From NCBI RefSeq assembly GCF_044373315.1, contig NZ_JBILQK010000008.1, forward strand, positions 1 to 64,000: 64,000 nucleotides of DNA, in the 5' to 3' direction. This document shows, in pieces, positions 1-10,841 of the stretch. The DNA is from JACDQM01 sp044373315. Its GTDB lineage: Bacteria; Pseudomonadota; Gammaproteobacteria; Burkholderiales; Burkholderiaceae_C. Numbering within the stretch: position 1 is the stretch's first letter; every line of letters begins with the position of its first letter. The notes beneath the pieces are model-generated. The model saw nothing but the letters and a program-made list of their open reading frames with translations, was not told the DNA's origin and made no database searches. The position numbers and the translations under genes were made by a program.

Positions 1-658
1 GGCCCACATAGGCCTTGGTGTTGGTGTCGACCAGGGCCACGCCAAACAGGAAGCCGCCGAAGTCCTTGTTCACCGTCAGCGAGTAGTCGGTGTAGGTGAA
101 GTCGCTGTTGTTCTTGACCTTCTGGTAGCCGATGTGCGGGGTCAGCGTGTAGCCGTCGCCCAGATCGAAGGTGGCCGACAGGTCGAAGTAACCGCTGCCC
201 TTGCTGTTGGCAAAGCCGAACAGATTGGTCGTGCTGTGCGAGTACTTGGCCGTCACAGGCCCGTAGCTCATCGCGCCATACAGCTCGGTGGTGTTCGCGC
301 TGACGGCCAGCTTGTTGCTCGGGTAGTTGTAGGTCAGCACGCCCACGTCCAGCGTCACGCCGGGCGTGATTTCAGTCTTGTAGCCGCCGTAGACATCGAT
401 TTCCACATTGGAATCGCCGCCGCTGTCCTTGATCCACTTGATGCTGGAGCCCCACGCACCGACGTAGAAGCCGCTGGCGTGGGCGTAGTCCACACCGGCC
501 TGCACGGCGGGCTTCAGGCGGGTCTGGGAGAGGCCGCGGTAGCGATAGTCGCTGGTCACGCTGGCATTGAACGACAAAGGATCAGCCGCTTCCTGGGCAT
601 GCACCGGCAGGGAAGACAAGGCCAGCGTGGCAGCGAGTGCGGCAAGAATCGTTTTCAT
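1..658 (-). CDS. TorF-family putative outer-membrane porin (partial, runs off left edge)
   Basis: The reverse strand from an ATG at 658 stays open to the window edge, giving 219 N-terminal codons. The protein starts MKTILAALAATLALSSLPVHA, a clear Sec signal peptide, followed by mature sequence containing VTSDYRYRGLSQT, the typical start of the TIGR02001 (TorF-type) family. The rest alternates aromatic and small residues as in a beta barrel. An AGGAGAG ribosome site lies just upstream. In many Burkholderiales this gene precedes glnK and amtB in a nitrogen-controlled operon, and a sigma-54 promoter is visible upstream (separate entry). Its transport substrate is unknown. The family call is firm; any role in ammonium or nitrogen uptake is inferred from promoter and family context. 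Confidence 0.88.
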   Translation of the reverse strand, partial: MKTILAALAATLALSSLPVHAQEAADPLSFNASVTSDYRYRGLSQTRLKPAVQAGVDYAHASGFYVGAWGSSIKWIKDSGGDSNVEIDVYGGYKTEITPGVTLDVGVLTYNYPSNKLAVSANTTELYGAMSYGPVTAKYSHSTTNLFGFANSKGSGYFDLSATFDLGDGYTLTPHIGYQKVKNNSDFTYTDYSLTVNKDFGGFLFGVALVDTNTKAYVG

Positions 659-714
659 TGATGACTCTCCTCAGGTGGATTGATTAGAAGAACTTTGGAC
701 GACATCCCCTTCTT

Positions 715-730
715 TGCAGCTTCCGTGCCA
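715..730 (-). promoter_or_regulatory. Sigma-54 (RpoN) -24/-12 promoter for the TorF-family porin
   Basis: The reverse strand reads TGGCACGGAAGCTGCA, one base off the sigma-54 consensus (TGGCAC-N5-TTGCW), with the invariant GG and GC separated by 10 bases as required. It lies about 57 bases upstream of the porin ATG, leaving a leader of roughly 45 bases. A TGCACCA half-site at 792-798, matching half of the NtrC palindrome, lies about 60 bases further upstream, but its second half is poor. Activation by NtrC is therefore likely but not shown. Confidence 0.75.
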
Positions 731-912
731 GCATCAAGCACGCCTGTTTCAGGCTTGCGACGACAGGGAATGCCTTGGGGTCGCCTGGTTATGCACCAAG
801 CAGGGGCATGCAGCAGGATGCGCCGCTTCGGTGCGCGCCCCAATCCCGTGCGCCACTCGGTCGTGCCCGCCTTGAAACCGAGCAAACCCCAGCCTCCTGA
901 GGAGCTCAAGCG

Positions 913-1834
913 ATGTCACTTGCCGTCAATCCACAGCCGAGCCCTCGACGGACTGAAGGCAGCCCCCGTCAGCGTTGAAGTGCACCTGGCCAATGGCTTG
1001 CCCGATTTCACCCAGGTCGGTCTGGCCGAAACCGAAGTCAAGGAATCGCGCGAGCACGTGCGTGCGGCCCTGCTGAACAGCGGCCTGTCCTTTCCTCACA
1101 ACAAGCGCATCACGGTCACTCTGGCGCCCGCCGACCTGCCCAAGGAAGGCCGCCGCTTCGGCATTCCTATCGCACTGGGCATCCTGGCGGCCAGCGGCCA
1201 GCTCGACATGGCCCAGCAGAACAAGCTGGAATGCGCGGGCGAACTGTCGCTGGCTGGCGAACTGCGCCCGGTGAGCAGTGCCACCGAGGCCGCCCTGGTG
1301 CCTGGCGTCGCCGTGCGGCAGGCCGCACACCTGCTGGAAATGGTGGCGGCATTGGCACCGGCCGTCATGCCCGACCTGCTGCCACCGCTGAGCGAGGACG
1401 AAGCGCTGGAATCCGCGGCCGTGCTGAGCCTGGCCGGACAGTTCGACGCCAGCCGGTGGGGCCAGCGCGTGATGCGCACGCCACACCAAACGGCCTCCAG
1501 CGTGGCCCTGGTCGGTGGCGGATCACCGCCCAGGTCCGGCGAGATCTCGCCGGCACAGCATGGGATGCTGTTCCTGGATGTGCTGCCCGAATACCCGCGG
1601 CCGGCGCTGGAGGCGCTGCGCGAACCGCTGGAGACCGGCCGCGGCCAGATCGCCAGCGCAGCGCGCAGCACCGAGTTCCCGGCTCGCTTCCAATTGATCG
1701 CCGCGATGAGCCCCTGCCCTTGCGGCCAACTGGGCAATCCCTTGCGCGAATGCCGCTGCGCAGCCGATCAGGTGGCGCGCTACCAGGGCCGATCTAGCGG
1801 CCAGCCCCATCATCAGCAGCGCACACATGGTTGA
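913..1834 (+). pseudogene. comM: comM remnant (Mg-chelatase-like AAA+ helicase), frameshifted and internally deleted
   Basis: ComM is a AAA+ helicase that promotes branch migration during natural transformation. The expected start MSLAV is at 913, but one extra A at 928 shifts the frame before IHSRALDGLKAAPVSVEVHL. The N-terminal ChlI-type domain is then readable (HLANGLPDFTQVGLAETEVKE). Expected sequence after GELRPV and again between ALAPA and LLPPLSEDEALESA is missing; the second gap removes the whole Walker A segment. The Walker B box LFLDE reads LFLDV, and NPCPCG reads SPCPCG. Homology stops after QVARYQGRSSG, where the intact family has about 150 more residues. An open frame runs from 680, but it cannot encode an ATPase. 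No downstream remnant is visible before 1929. Confidence 0.88.
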
Positions 1835-1928
1835 AGCCCTTCAGCTGCGACATTGCCTGCCTGGGGCGCGCTGAGGCGCCCGATCCAGGCCTGCGCTCGC
1901 CCGCCAGCCGTCAGCAGCGCTTAACGGC

Positions 1929-4667
<2,739 letters not shown>

Positions 4668-4919
4668 GGCGGCTATCTCGACAACAGGTGACGGGCCGCG
4701 AACTCACCGCGGCCACGTGGAAATGGTGACTCGGTGAGCGCCGTTGAGCGGGATGGACGCATCCCGGGGTTCGAGCCTGGCAGCCAATCCCTGAACTGGC
4801 CGTCGCAGCGCTCCTCGAACCCGAGCAATTTTACGCGCGGCGCTGCCTACCGTGGACCAAGTCCTCAAGCTGGAGTGGATGCAGGCCGACAATGACGCTA
4901 AGACCCTCTGCGAGACATC

Positions 4920-6113
4920 TTGGAACTGATCCATCTGCCCCCCCAAGCCCTGCGCCTCGGCCAGGTGCTGGACTATTCGATCTACGACGCCGAAGGCAAG
5001 CTGCTGCTGGCGCGTGGCCAGGTGCTGCGCAACAGCCCCTTGGGGCAGACCTTGATGCTGCAGGGCGGCTGGGTGCAGCCGCATGAAACCAAGGACTACC
5101 AGCGCGCCGTCGCCCACCAGGCCGACACGCTGATGCACCAGGGCGCCACGCTGGGCGCCATCGCCAATGCGCGTCCGGCCGGCTTCCGTGCCGAGCGCGA
5201 CTCCAAGCCCACCGTCAGCAACCTGGCCGCCTGGGCGGACCTGCAGCTGCGCGCGCATGCGCTGCTGCGCGAACCCCGGGCCGAGGATTTCCTGCAGCGC
5301 TTCGACCTTGTGCTGCAGGAGCTGCAGACCCGTCTGCTGAACCAATCCGACGAGACGCTGCTGCTGCTGATCTTTGAAGCCGGTCAGGGCTTCGAGCACT
5401 ACAGCGCCCGTCATGGTCTGCTGACATTGGCGCTGGCCGACCAATGCGCGCGCCAGCTGGGCTGGGCGGACGATCTGCGCCAGGTGCTGGCCCAGGCGGC
5501 GCTGTCGATGAATATCGCCATCAGCACTTTGCAGGATCGCCTGGCCTCCCAGTCCGACAAGCCCGGAGAGATGCACCGCCGCGAACTTGCCGCGCATGGC
5601 GACCGTGGCGCCGAGCTGCTGCGCGCACTGGGCGTGCAGGACTCGCTGTGGCTGCAGGTGGTGCGCCTGCATCATGAAGCCGGCCCCGGCCCGCTGTCCA
5701 GCCGCAGCATGCCCGACCAGATGGCGCGCGTGCTGTGTCGTGCCGATATCTATGGCGCACGACTGAGCCCGCGCCGCTCGCGCAAGGCGCTGTCAGCGGC
5801 AGCGGCCGCACGTGCGGTCTATCTGGATGAACTGGGGCAGCCGGACGAGGTCGGCGCCGCGCTGATCAAGGCTATCGGCCTGTACCCGCCCGGCTCGCTG
5901 GTGCGCCTGGCCAGCGGCGAGGTGGGCATCGTGCACAAACGCGGCCACAGCGCCAACGAGCCGGTCGTGGCCTCGCTGCTGGGCAAGAGCGGCGCGCCCT
6001 GGAGCGAGCCCGTCACGCGCGACACACGCCTGGCCGCCCAGGCCATCAGCGCCAGCCTGGCGCCGCATGAGCTGAAGCTGCACGTCAATCTGGGCAAGCT
6101 GGTCAGGCCCTGA
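4920..6113 (+). CDS. Degenerate HD-GYP-like protein
   Basis: A 397-residue cytoplasmic protein. Residues 1-70 resemble the N-terminal cap seen before HD-GYP domains. From about 150 on it follows the HD-GYP fold (GFEHYSARHGLLTLALADQ, VVRLHHE, RADIYGARLSPRRSRKAL). The catalytic features are altered: where active members have an HD metal pair it reads AALSMNIA, and the GYP motif is replaced by GPGPL. It is therefore unlikely to hydrolyse c-di-GMP and may be a binding or scaffold protein. The TTG at 4920 is the best available start because an in-frame stop lies at 4899. It lies between metH1 and metH2 on the opposite strand, converging on metH1 and diverging from metH2. Confidence 0.7.
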   Translation: MELIHLPPQALRLGQVLDYSIYDAEGKLLLARGQVLRNSPLGQTLMLQGGWVQPHETKDYQRAVAHQADTLMHQGATLGAIANARPAGFRAERDSKPTVSNLAAWADLQLRAHALLREPRAEDFLQRFDLVLQELQTRLLNQSDETLLLLIFEAGQGFEHYSARHGLLTLALADQCARQLGWADDLRQVLAQAALSMNIAISTLQDRLASQSDKPGEMHRRELAAHGDRGAELLRALGVQDSLWLQVVRLHHEAGPGPLSSRSMPDQMARVLCRADIYGARLSPRRSRKALSAAAAARAVYLDELGQPDEVGAALIKAIGLYPPGSLVRLASGEVGIVHKRGHSANEPVVASLLGKSGAPWSEPVTRDTRLAAQAISASLAPHELKLHVNLGKLVRP

Positions 6114-6137
6114 GCCCGCTCCTGCCGCTAGGCAAGC

Positions 6138-7202
6138 TCAGGCGTCCACCAGTTCGCTGAAGAACTTGTGACCGCAGGCGCGCGGCTTGTAGGCCGAGAC
6201 GTTCTGCGCGATCGCCGCGATATGCGCCGGCGTCGTACCGCAGCAGCCGCCGGCGATATTCAGGAAGCCGCTGGCCGCGAACTCCTTCATCAGCCGGCCC
6301 GTCACCTCGGGCGTCTCATCGAAGCCGGTGTCGCTCATCGGGTTGGGCAGTCCGGCATTCGGATAGCAGCTGATCGCGGTATCGCCGGCCACCTTGGCCA
6401 GCTCTTCCACATAGGGCCGCATCAGCGTGGCGCCAAGCGCGCAGTTCAGGCCGATGGCCAGCGGCCGCGCGTGCCGCACCGAGTGCCAGAAGGCGGTGAC
6501 GGTCTGGCCCGACAGGATGCGGCCCGAGGCATCGGTGACGGTGCCGGAAATGATCACCGGCAAGCGCTCACCGGTATCTTCCATCAGCTCATCCAGCGCA
6601 AAGATCGCCGCCTTGGCGTTCAGCGTGTCGAAGATGGTCTCGACCAGGAACAGGTCCACGCCGCCATCCAGCAGGCCCTTGGCCTGCTCGTAGTAGGCCG
6701 CTTTCAAGGTGTCGAAATCGACATTGCGGGCGCCGGGGTCGTTGACGTCAGGGCTGATGCTGGCGGTGCGCGGGGTCGGGCCCAGGGCGCCGGCCGCGAA
6801 GCGTGGCTTGTCGACTGACGAATGCTTGTCGCAGGCGGCGCGTGCCAACTTTGCGGCGGCGACATTCATCTCGTAGGCGTACTCGGCCAGGTCATAGTCC
6901 TCCTGTGCCACCGAGGTGGTGCCAAAGGTGTTGGTCTCGATGATGTCGGCGCCGGCCGCCAGGTACTGCTCGTGGATTTCGCTGATGACCTCGGGCTTGG
7001 TCAGCACCAGCAGGTCGTTGTTTCCCTTCAGGTCCTTGGCATGCTCGGCAAAGCGCGTACCGCGGTAATCCTGCTCGCCGAGCTTGTAGCGTTGGATCAT
7101 CGTGCCCATCGCGCCATCGAGGATGACGATGCGCTGTTGCAGAATGCCGGGCAGCGACGCGCCGCGCGTGTAGGCAGATGAGGCAGGGACCTGGGTGTTC
7201 AT
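6138..7202 (-). CDS. metH: Methionine synthase, homocysteine S-methyltransferase part (MetH1)
   Basis: A 354-residue protein equivalent to the first domain of MetH, a TIM barrel that binds zinc and homocysteine. DGAMGTMIQRYKL near residue 30 is the classic start of the barrel. The zinc ligands are visible as GLNCALG near 253 and GGCCGTTP with Cys320/Cys321. It must work with the separate MetH2 protein, which supplies methyl-cobalamin. It diverges from the rhodanese gene with only 37 bases between start codons, leaving no room for a cobalamin or SAM riboswitch. Confidence 0.95.
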   Translation of the reverse strand: MNTQVPASSAYTRGASLPGILQQRIVILDGAMGTMIQRYKLGEQDYRGTRFAEHAKDLKGNNDLLVLTKPEVISEIHEQYLAAGADIIETNTFGTTSVAQEDYDLAEYAYEMNVAAAKLARAACDKHSSVDKPRFAAGALGPTPRTASISPDVNDPGARNVDFDTLKAAYYEQAKGLLDGGVDLFLVETIFDTLNAKAAIFALDELMEDTGERLPVIISGTVTDASGRILSGQTVTAFWHSVRHARPLAIGLNCALGATLMRPYVEELAKVAGDTAISCYPNAGLPNPMSDTGFDETPEVTGRLMKEFAASGFLNIAGGCCGTTPAHIAAIAQNVSAYKPRACGHKFFSELVDA

Positions 7203-7239
7203 GTCGCCATTGTATGAAGCGCGTCAATACCCTCAGGCC

Positions 7240-7635
7240 ATGAAGCACCTACTCCCCAAAGAGGCCCACGCCTTTCTCAGCCAGCACCCGGACGCGCTGT
7301 TCCTCGACGTCCGCATGGAGCTGGAGTACCTCTATGTTGGCCACCCACCCGGCGTCGTGCATCTGTCATGGTACGAGTACCCGGAGATGGAAGCCCAGCC
7401 GGAACGTTTCGTGGACCAGGTGCGGCGCGAGGTGGGCGGCGATCTGAGCTGCCCGGTGGTGCTGCTGTGCCGTTCAGGTGCCCGCACCGTGGCCGCCGGC
7501 CAGGCGCTTGAGGCCGCCGGCTTCAGCGAAGTGATCAATGTGCTGCACGGCTTCGAGGGCGATCTGGACGAGAACTTCCAGCGCGGCCGGCTGAACGGCT
7601 GGCGCCATGACGGCCTGCCCTGGGAGCAGATGTAG
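7240..7635 (+). CDS. Single-domain rhodanese-like sulfurtransferase
   Basis: A 131-residue single rhodanese domain. DALFLDVRMELEY opens the fold, and the active-site loop is CRSGART with catalytic Cys77, so it can carry a persulfide and move sulfur. The chosen ATG gives the compact MKHLLPKEAHAFL start. An upstream in-frame ATG at 7195 would overlap the divergent metH1 start and add a meaningless extension. There is no signal peptide, so it is cytoplasmic. The sulfur donor and acceptor cannot be deduced. Confidence 0.88.
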   Translation: MKHLLPKEAHAFLSQHPDALFLDVRMELEYLYVGHPPGVVHLSWYEYPEMEAQPERFVDQVRREVGGDLSCPVVLLCRSGARTVAAGQALEAAGFSEVINVLHGFEGDLDENFQRGRLNGWRHDGLPWEQM

Positions 7636-7727
7636 CCGCTGCGACTCACCCTTTGGTGCCATGGGCCAAACGCCGCCGCGCTGCTAGCCTCGCGCCTGCG
7701 GCATGGTGGCCGCGCTGAAGGATTTCC

Positions 7728-8543
7728 GTGACTCAGAACATCGTTGCCTGGATCGTCCGCATCGCCCTGGCCCTGGTGGCCCTCTACATCTTCTTCGCCG
7801 TGCTCAGCCCGATCCGCATCGTGCAGTCCGGCACGCGTGGCGTGATCACCACCTTCGGCAAGGTGGACCAAGAGCCGCTGGGCGAAGGCATCCACTTCGT
7901 CGTGCCAGTGGTCAACCGCGTGCACATGATCGATGTGCGCCTGCAAAAGAGCGAGGGCAAGGGCGTTGCCGCCTCGCGCGACCTGCAGCAGGTCTCGGTC
8001 TCGGCTGCGCTGAACTGGCGCCTGGACCCGGTGCTGGTGGCACAGACCTACCAGGCCATCGGCAACGAGCAAGCGGTCGCCGTGCGCGTCATCGAGCCCG
8101 CCGCGCAGGAGGCCACCAAGGCCATCGCAGCCCAGTACACCGCCGAGGAACTGGTGACAAAGCGCACCGAGGTCAGCGGCAAGATCCGCGATGCGCTGGA
8201 GCAGCGGCTGAAGCGTCATGGCGTCATCGTCGACTCGCTGGCCGCGGTCAACTACGACTTCTCGGCCGTGTTCGACAAGGCCATCGAGGCCAAGGTCGAG
8301 GCCGAGCAGAAGAAGCTCACGGCCGAGCGCGATCTGGAGCGCATCAAGGTGGAAGCCGAGCAGGCGCTGGCCAAGGCGCGCGGCGAGGCCGAATCGCTGA
8401 AGGCCAAGCGCCTGGAGATCACGCCCGACCTGCTGCGCCTCAAGCAGCTGGAAAACGAGGCCGAGGCGATCCGCAAATGGGACGGCAAGCTGCCGCAGGT
8501 CACCGGCGGCGCCACGCCATTCGTGCAGCTCAAGCCGCAGTGA
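7728..8543 (+). CDS. SPFH/band-7 (prohibitin-like) membrane protein
   Basis: A 271-residue protein with one N-terminal membrane helix (about residues 5-27) followed by an SPFH domain (SGTRGVITTFGKVDQEPLGEG and on) and a long charged coiled coil (about 185-240, rich in EAEQKK, ERIKVEAEQ). This is the layout of prohibitin, HflC and stomatin proteins, which form ring scaffolds on the inner membrane and modulate proteases. It starts at GTG 7728 and stands alone, without an hflK or FtsH gene beside it. The partner is unknown. Confidence 0.85.
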   Translation: MTQNIVAWIVRIALALVALYIFFAVLSPIRIVQSGTRGVITTFGKVDQEPLGEGIHFVVPVVNRVHMIDVRLQKSEGKGVAASRDLQQVSVSAALNWRLDPVLVAQTYQAIGNEQAVAVRVIEPAAQEATKAIAAQYTAEELVTKRTEVSGKIRDALEQRLKRHGVIVDSLAAVNYDFSAVFDKAIEAKVEAEQKKLTAERDLERIKVEAEQALAKARGEAESLKAKRLEITPDLLRLKQLENEAEAIRKWDGKLPQVTGGATPFVQLKPQ

Positions 8544-8563
8544 TCCGCGGCCGCGGCGGCGAC

Positions 8564-9328
8564 TCAGTCCGCCAGCGCCAGCACGACGGCTGCGTCTGAA
8601 AACACCGCCCAGGCCGCCCCGCGCAGGCGCAGGCCGCTGTCCGGCCCGCAAAAGCCCACCAGGTTCTCGCCGCCGGGCAGGCGCAAAGCCACCTCGCCGC
8701 CATAGCGCGCGCGGCTCAGGCGCTGCACTTCGCCGGCCAGCAGGTTGCGCCCCTCGGCGGCTGGCGCCTGGGCCAGCACCTCCACCGCCGTCGCCTTGCA
8801 CAAGGCCAGTACGCGCTGTCCGGTCTGCAGGCCCAGCAGTTGCGCACTCTCACGCGTGATGCGCGAACGGATGCGGCCCTCACCATCGCCCAGCAGCAAC
8901 ACAACCTCCAGCGCGCCGCGATGCGGCTTCATCGCCTGCAGCGTGCAGGGGAGCTGATTACGCATGCTGGTGCGCAAGCCCAGTGCCGCGGGCAAGGCCG
9001 CTGCGCTGCGGCCAGGTGCCAGCCGACCCATCACCTCGCGGCGCGCCTGTTCCAGCAGCCCCGCTGCGCGCAGCAGCTGCTCGCCCTCGGCGGTCAGCTG
9101 CGCACCGCCGCCGCCGCGGCCACCCACCGCCTTGGCCACCAGCGAGGCGCCGGCCAGATTGCTCAGCGTATCCAGTGCCTGCCAAGCCGCCTTGTAGCTG
9201 ACGCCGCACCGCCGCGCCGCGGCGGAGATCGAGCCGCAGCCGCCCACGGCACGCAGAATCTCGATGCGCTTGTCGGCCAAGGGATGGGCCAGCGCTTGCT
9301 GCATCTGTTCGGAGCGGCGATTCGGCAT
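8564..9328 (-). CDS. modE: Molybdate-responsive regulator ModE
   Basis: A 254-residue two-part regulator. The N-terminal winged helix (ISAAARRCGVSYKAAWQALDTLS) is the ModE/LysR type, with the glycine-rich wing GGRGGGGAQLT. The C-terminal half has two Mop/TOBE segments that bind molybdate (about 118-185 and 190-254). It is transcribed away from modA, and a perfect inverted repeat lies between them. ModE with bound molybdate normally represses modABC, so a classical feedback circuit is expected. Confidence 0.9.
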   Translation of the reverse strand: MPNRRSEQMQQALAHPLADKRIEILRAVGGCGSISAAARRCGVSYKAAWQALDTLSNLAGASLVAKAVGGRGGGGAQLTAEGEQLLRAAGLLEQARREVMGRLAPGRSAAALPAALGLRTSMRNQLPCTLQAMKPHRGALEVVLLLGDGEGRIRSRITRESAQLLGLQTGQRVLALCKATAVEVLAQAPAAEGRNLLAGEVQRLSRARYGGEVALRLPGGENLVGFCGPDSGLRLRGAAWAVFSDAAVVLALAD

Positions 9329-9363
9329 GCGGGGCTGGAAGGCAAAGGGCTGTGGCTATACTT

Positions 9364-9388
9364 TCGCTATTCCATTGATGAATAGCGA
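9364..9388. promoter_or_regulatory. Candidate ModE operator upstream of modA
   Basis: Arms TCGCTAT (9364-9370) and ATAGCGA (9382-9388) form a perfect 7-base inverted repeat around an 11-base spacer. This matches the CGxTAT/ATAxCG style of known ModE sites. It sits between the divergent modE and modA and follows a TATACT -10-like box (9357-9362), so bound ModE would block modA transcription. The operator covers an in-frame ATG at 9378, which favours ATG 9396 as the true modA start. Confidence 0.75.
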
Positions 9389-9395
9389 CGCAACA

Positions 9396-10148
9396 ATGAA
9401 GCGATTGTCGCGAACTTTTCTCGGTAGCGCGCTGCTCCTTCTGGCTGGACTGGCGCATGCGGATGAAGTCCTGGTGGCGGTGGCCGCCAACTTCAGCGCG
9501 CCGATGCGTGAGATCGCCGCCGCCTTCGAGCGCGACACCGGCCACAAGGCCGTGCTGAGCTTCGGTGCCACCGGCGCCTTCTACACGCAGATCCGCAACG
9601 CTGCGCCCTTCGAGGTACTGCTCGCCGCCGACGACCGCACGCCCGCCAAGCTGGCCACCGAAGGCCTGGCGCTGGAGCGCACACGCTTCAGCTATGCCAC
9701 CGGGCGCCTGGTGCTGTGGAGCACACAAGCCGGCCTGGTCGATGCCGGCGGCGCCGTGCTGCGAAACGGCCGCATCGATCGCCTCGCCATCGCCGACCCC
9801 AAGCTGGCGCCTTATGGCCAGGCCGCTGTCGACGTGCTCGCCAAGCTTGGACTGCTCGACGCATGGCAGCCGCGACTGGTGCAAGGCAAGAGCATCACCC
9901 AGGCACACCAGTTCGTCGCCAGCGGCGGCGCGCCGCTGGGCTTCGTCGCGCTGTCCCAGGTACAGAAGGACGGTGTGATCAGCCAAGGTTCTTCTTGGAT
10001 CGTGCCGGCCGATCTGCATGCGCCCTTGCGCCAGGACGCCATCCTGCTGCTGCCCGGCAAGGACAAGGCCGCGGCCAGCGCGTTGCTGGCCTATCTTCGC
10101 GGCGACGCCGCGCGGCGCATCGCCGCCCGCTATGGTTACGGGTTCTGA
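9396..10148 (+). CDS. modA: Molybdate ABC transporter, periplasmic binding protein
   Basis: A 250-residue secreted protein with a signal peptide ending in GLAHA, then DEVLVAVAANFSAPMREIA, the hallmark start of mature ModA. Ligand-contacting serine and threonine positions lie in LSFGATGAFYTQIRNAAPFEVLLAAD. It captures molybdate or tungstate in the periplasm and delivers it to ModBC. The start at 9396 is preferred over the longer frame from 9264, which would run through the operator. modB follows 3 bases after its stop. Confidence 0.95.
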   Translation: MKRLSRTFLGSALLLLAGLAHADEVLVAVAANFSAPMREIAAAFERDTGHKAVLSFGATGAFYTQIRNAAPFEVLLAADDRTPAKLATEGLALERTRFSYATGRLVLWSTQAGLVDAGGAVLRNGRIDRLAIADPKLAPYGQAAVDVLAKLGLLDAWQPRLVQGKSITQAHQFVASGGAPLGFVALSQVQKDGVISQGSSWIVPADLHAPLRQDAILLLPGKDKAAASALLAYLRGDAARRIAARYGYGF

Positions 10149-10151
10149 TCG

Positions 10152-10841
10152 ATGGATGCCTGGTTCGGACCTGCCGCCTGGCCTGCCATCTGGCTGACGC
10201 TCAAGCTGGCCGCCGCGACCACCTTGCTGCTGCTGCTGCTGGCAACGCCGCTGGCCTGGTGGCTGGCTCACAGCCGCTCGCGCTGGCAGGCCTTGGTCTC
10301 GGCCCTGGTCACGCTGCCACTGGTACTACCGCCCACGGTGCTGGGCTTCTACCTGCTGGTGGCGCTGGGGCCGCATGGCCCGCTGGGATCGCTGAGCGAA
10401 TCGCTCGGCCTGGGCCGTCTGACCTTCAGCTTCAGCGGCTTGCTGATCGGTTCGCTGATCTACTCGTTGCCCTTTGCGGTGCAGCCGATCCAGCGCGCCT
10501 TCGAAGCCATCGGCGCGCGGCCCATGGAAGCCGCAGCCACCTTGCGCGCCAGCCCGCTGGACGCCTTCTTCAGTGTGGCGCTGCCGCTGGCCCGGCCGGG
10601 GCTGCTGACGGCAGCGGTGCTGAGCTTCGCGCACACGCTGGGTGAATTCGGCGTGGTGCTGATGATTGGTGGCAACATCCCGGGCCAGACCCAGCTGATC
10701 TCGATGCTGATCTACGGCCATGTGGAGGCAATGGAGTACCGCCAGGCCCATGCGCTGGCGGCGGCGATGCTGCTGTTCTCCTTCCTGGTTCTGGTGGCAC
10801 TGAACCTGCTGAGCCGGCGCCAGAGCCGGGTGGCCCGATGA
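10152..10841 (+). CDS. modB: Molybdate ABC transporter permease
   Basis: A 229-residue inner-membrane permease with about five to six hydrophobic helices. The ABC-contacting EAA loop is visible as EAAATLRASPLDAFFSVALPLARPG around residue 125-150. It forms the channel of the ModABC importer. Its stop overlaps the modC start (ATGA), which suggests translational coupling. Confidence 0.95.
   Translation: MDAWFGPAAWPAIWLTLKLAAATTLLLLLLATPLAWWLAHSRSRWQALVSALVTLPLVLPPTVLGFYLLVALGPHGPLGSLSESLGLGRLTFSFSGLLIGSLIYSLPFAVQPIQRAFEAIGARPMEAAATLRASPLDAFFSVALPLARPGLLTAAVLSFAHTLGEFGVVLMIGGNIPGQTQLISMLIYGHVEAMEYRQAHALAAAMLLFSFLVLVALNLLSRRQSRVAR

Noticed and set aside
820..840. Second NtrC-like site near GCGCCGCTTCGGTGC
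   Set aside because: The GCGCC/GGTGC arms are separated by 5 bases, whereas NtrC sites need 7 between these core arms.
7203..7239. Possible cobalamin or SAM riboswitch or a TACAAT promoter upstream of metH1
   Set aside because: Only 37 bases separate metH1 from the divergent rhodanese start, too short for a riboswitch; TACAAT lies almost on the start codon without a good -35 partner.
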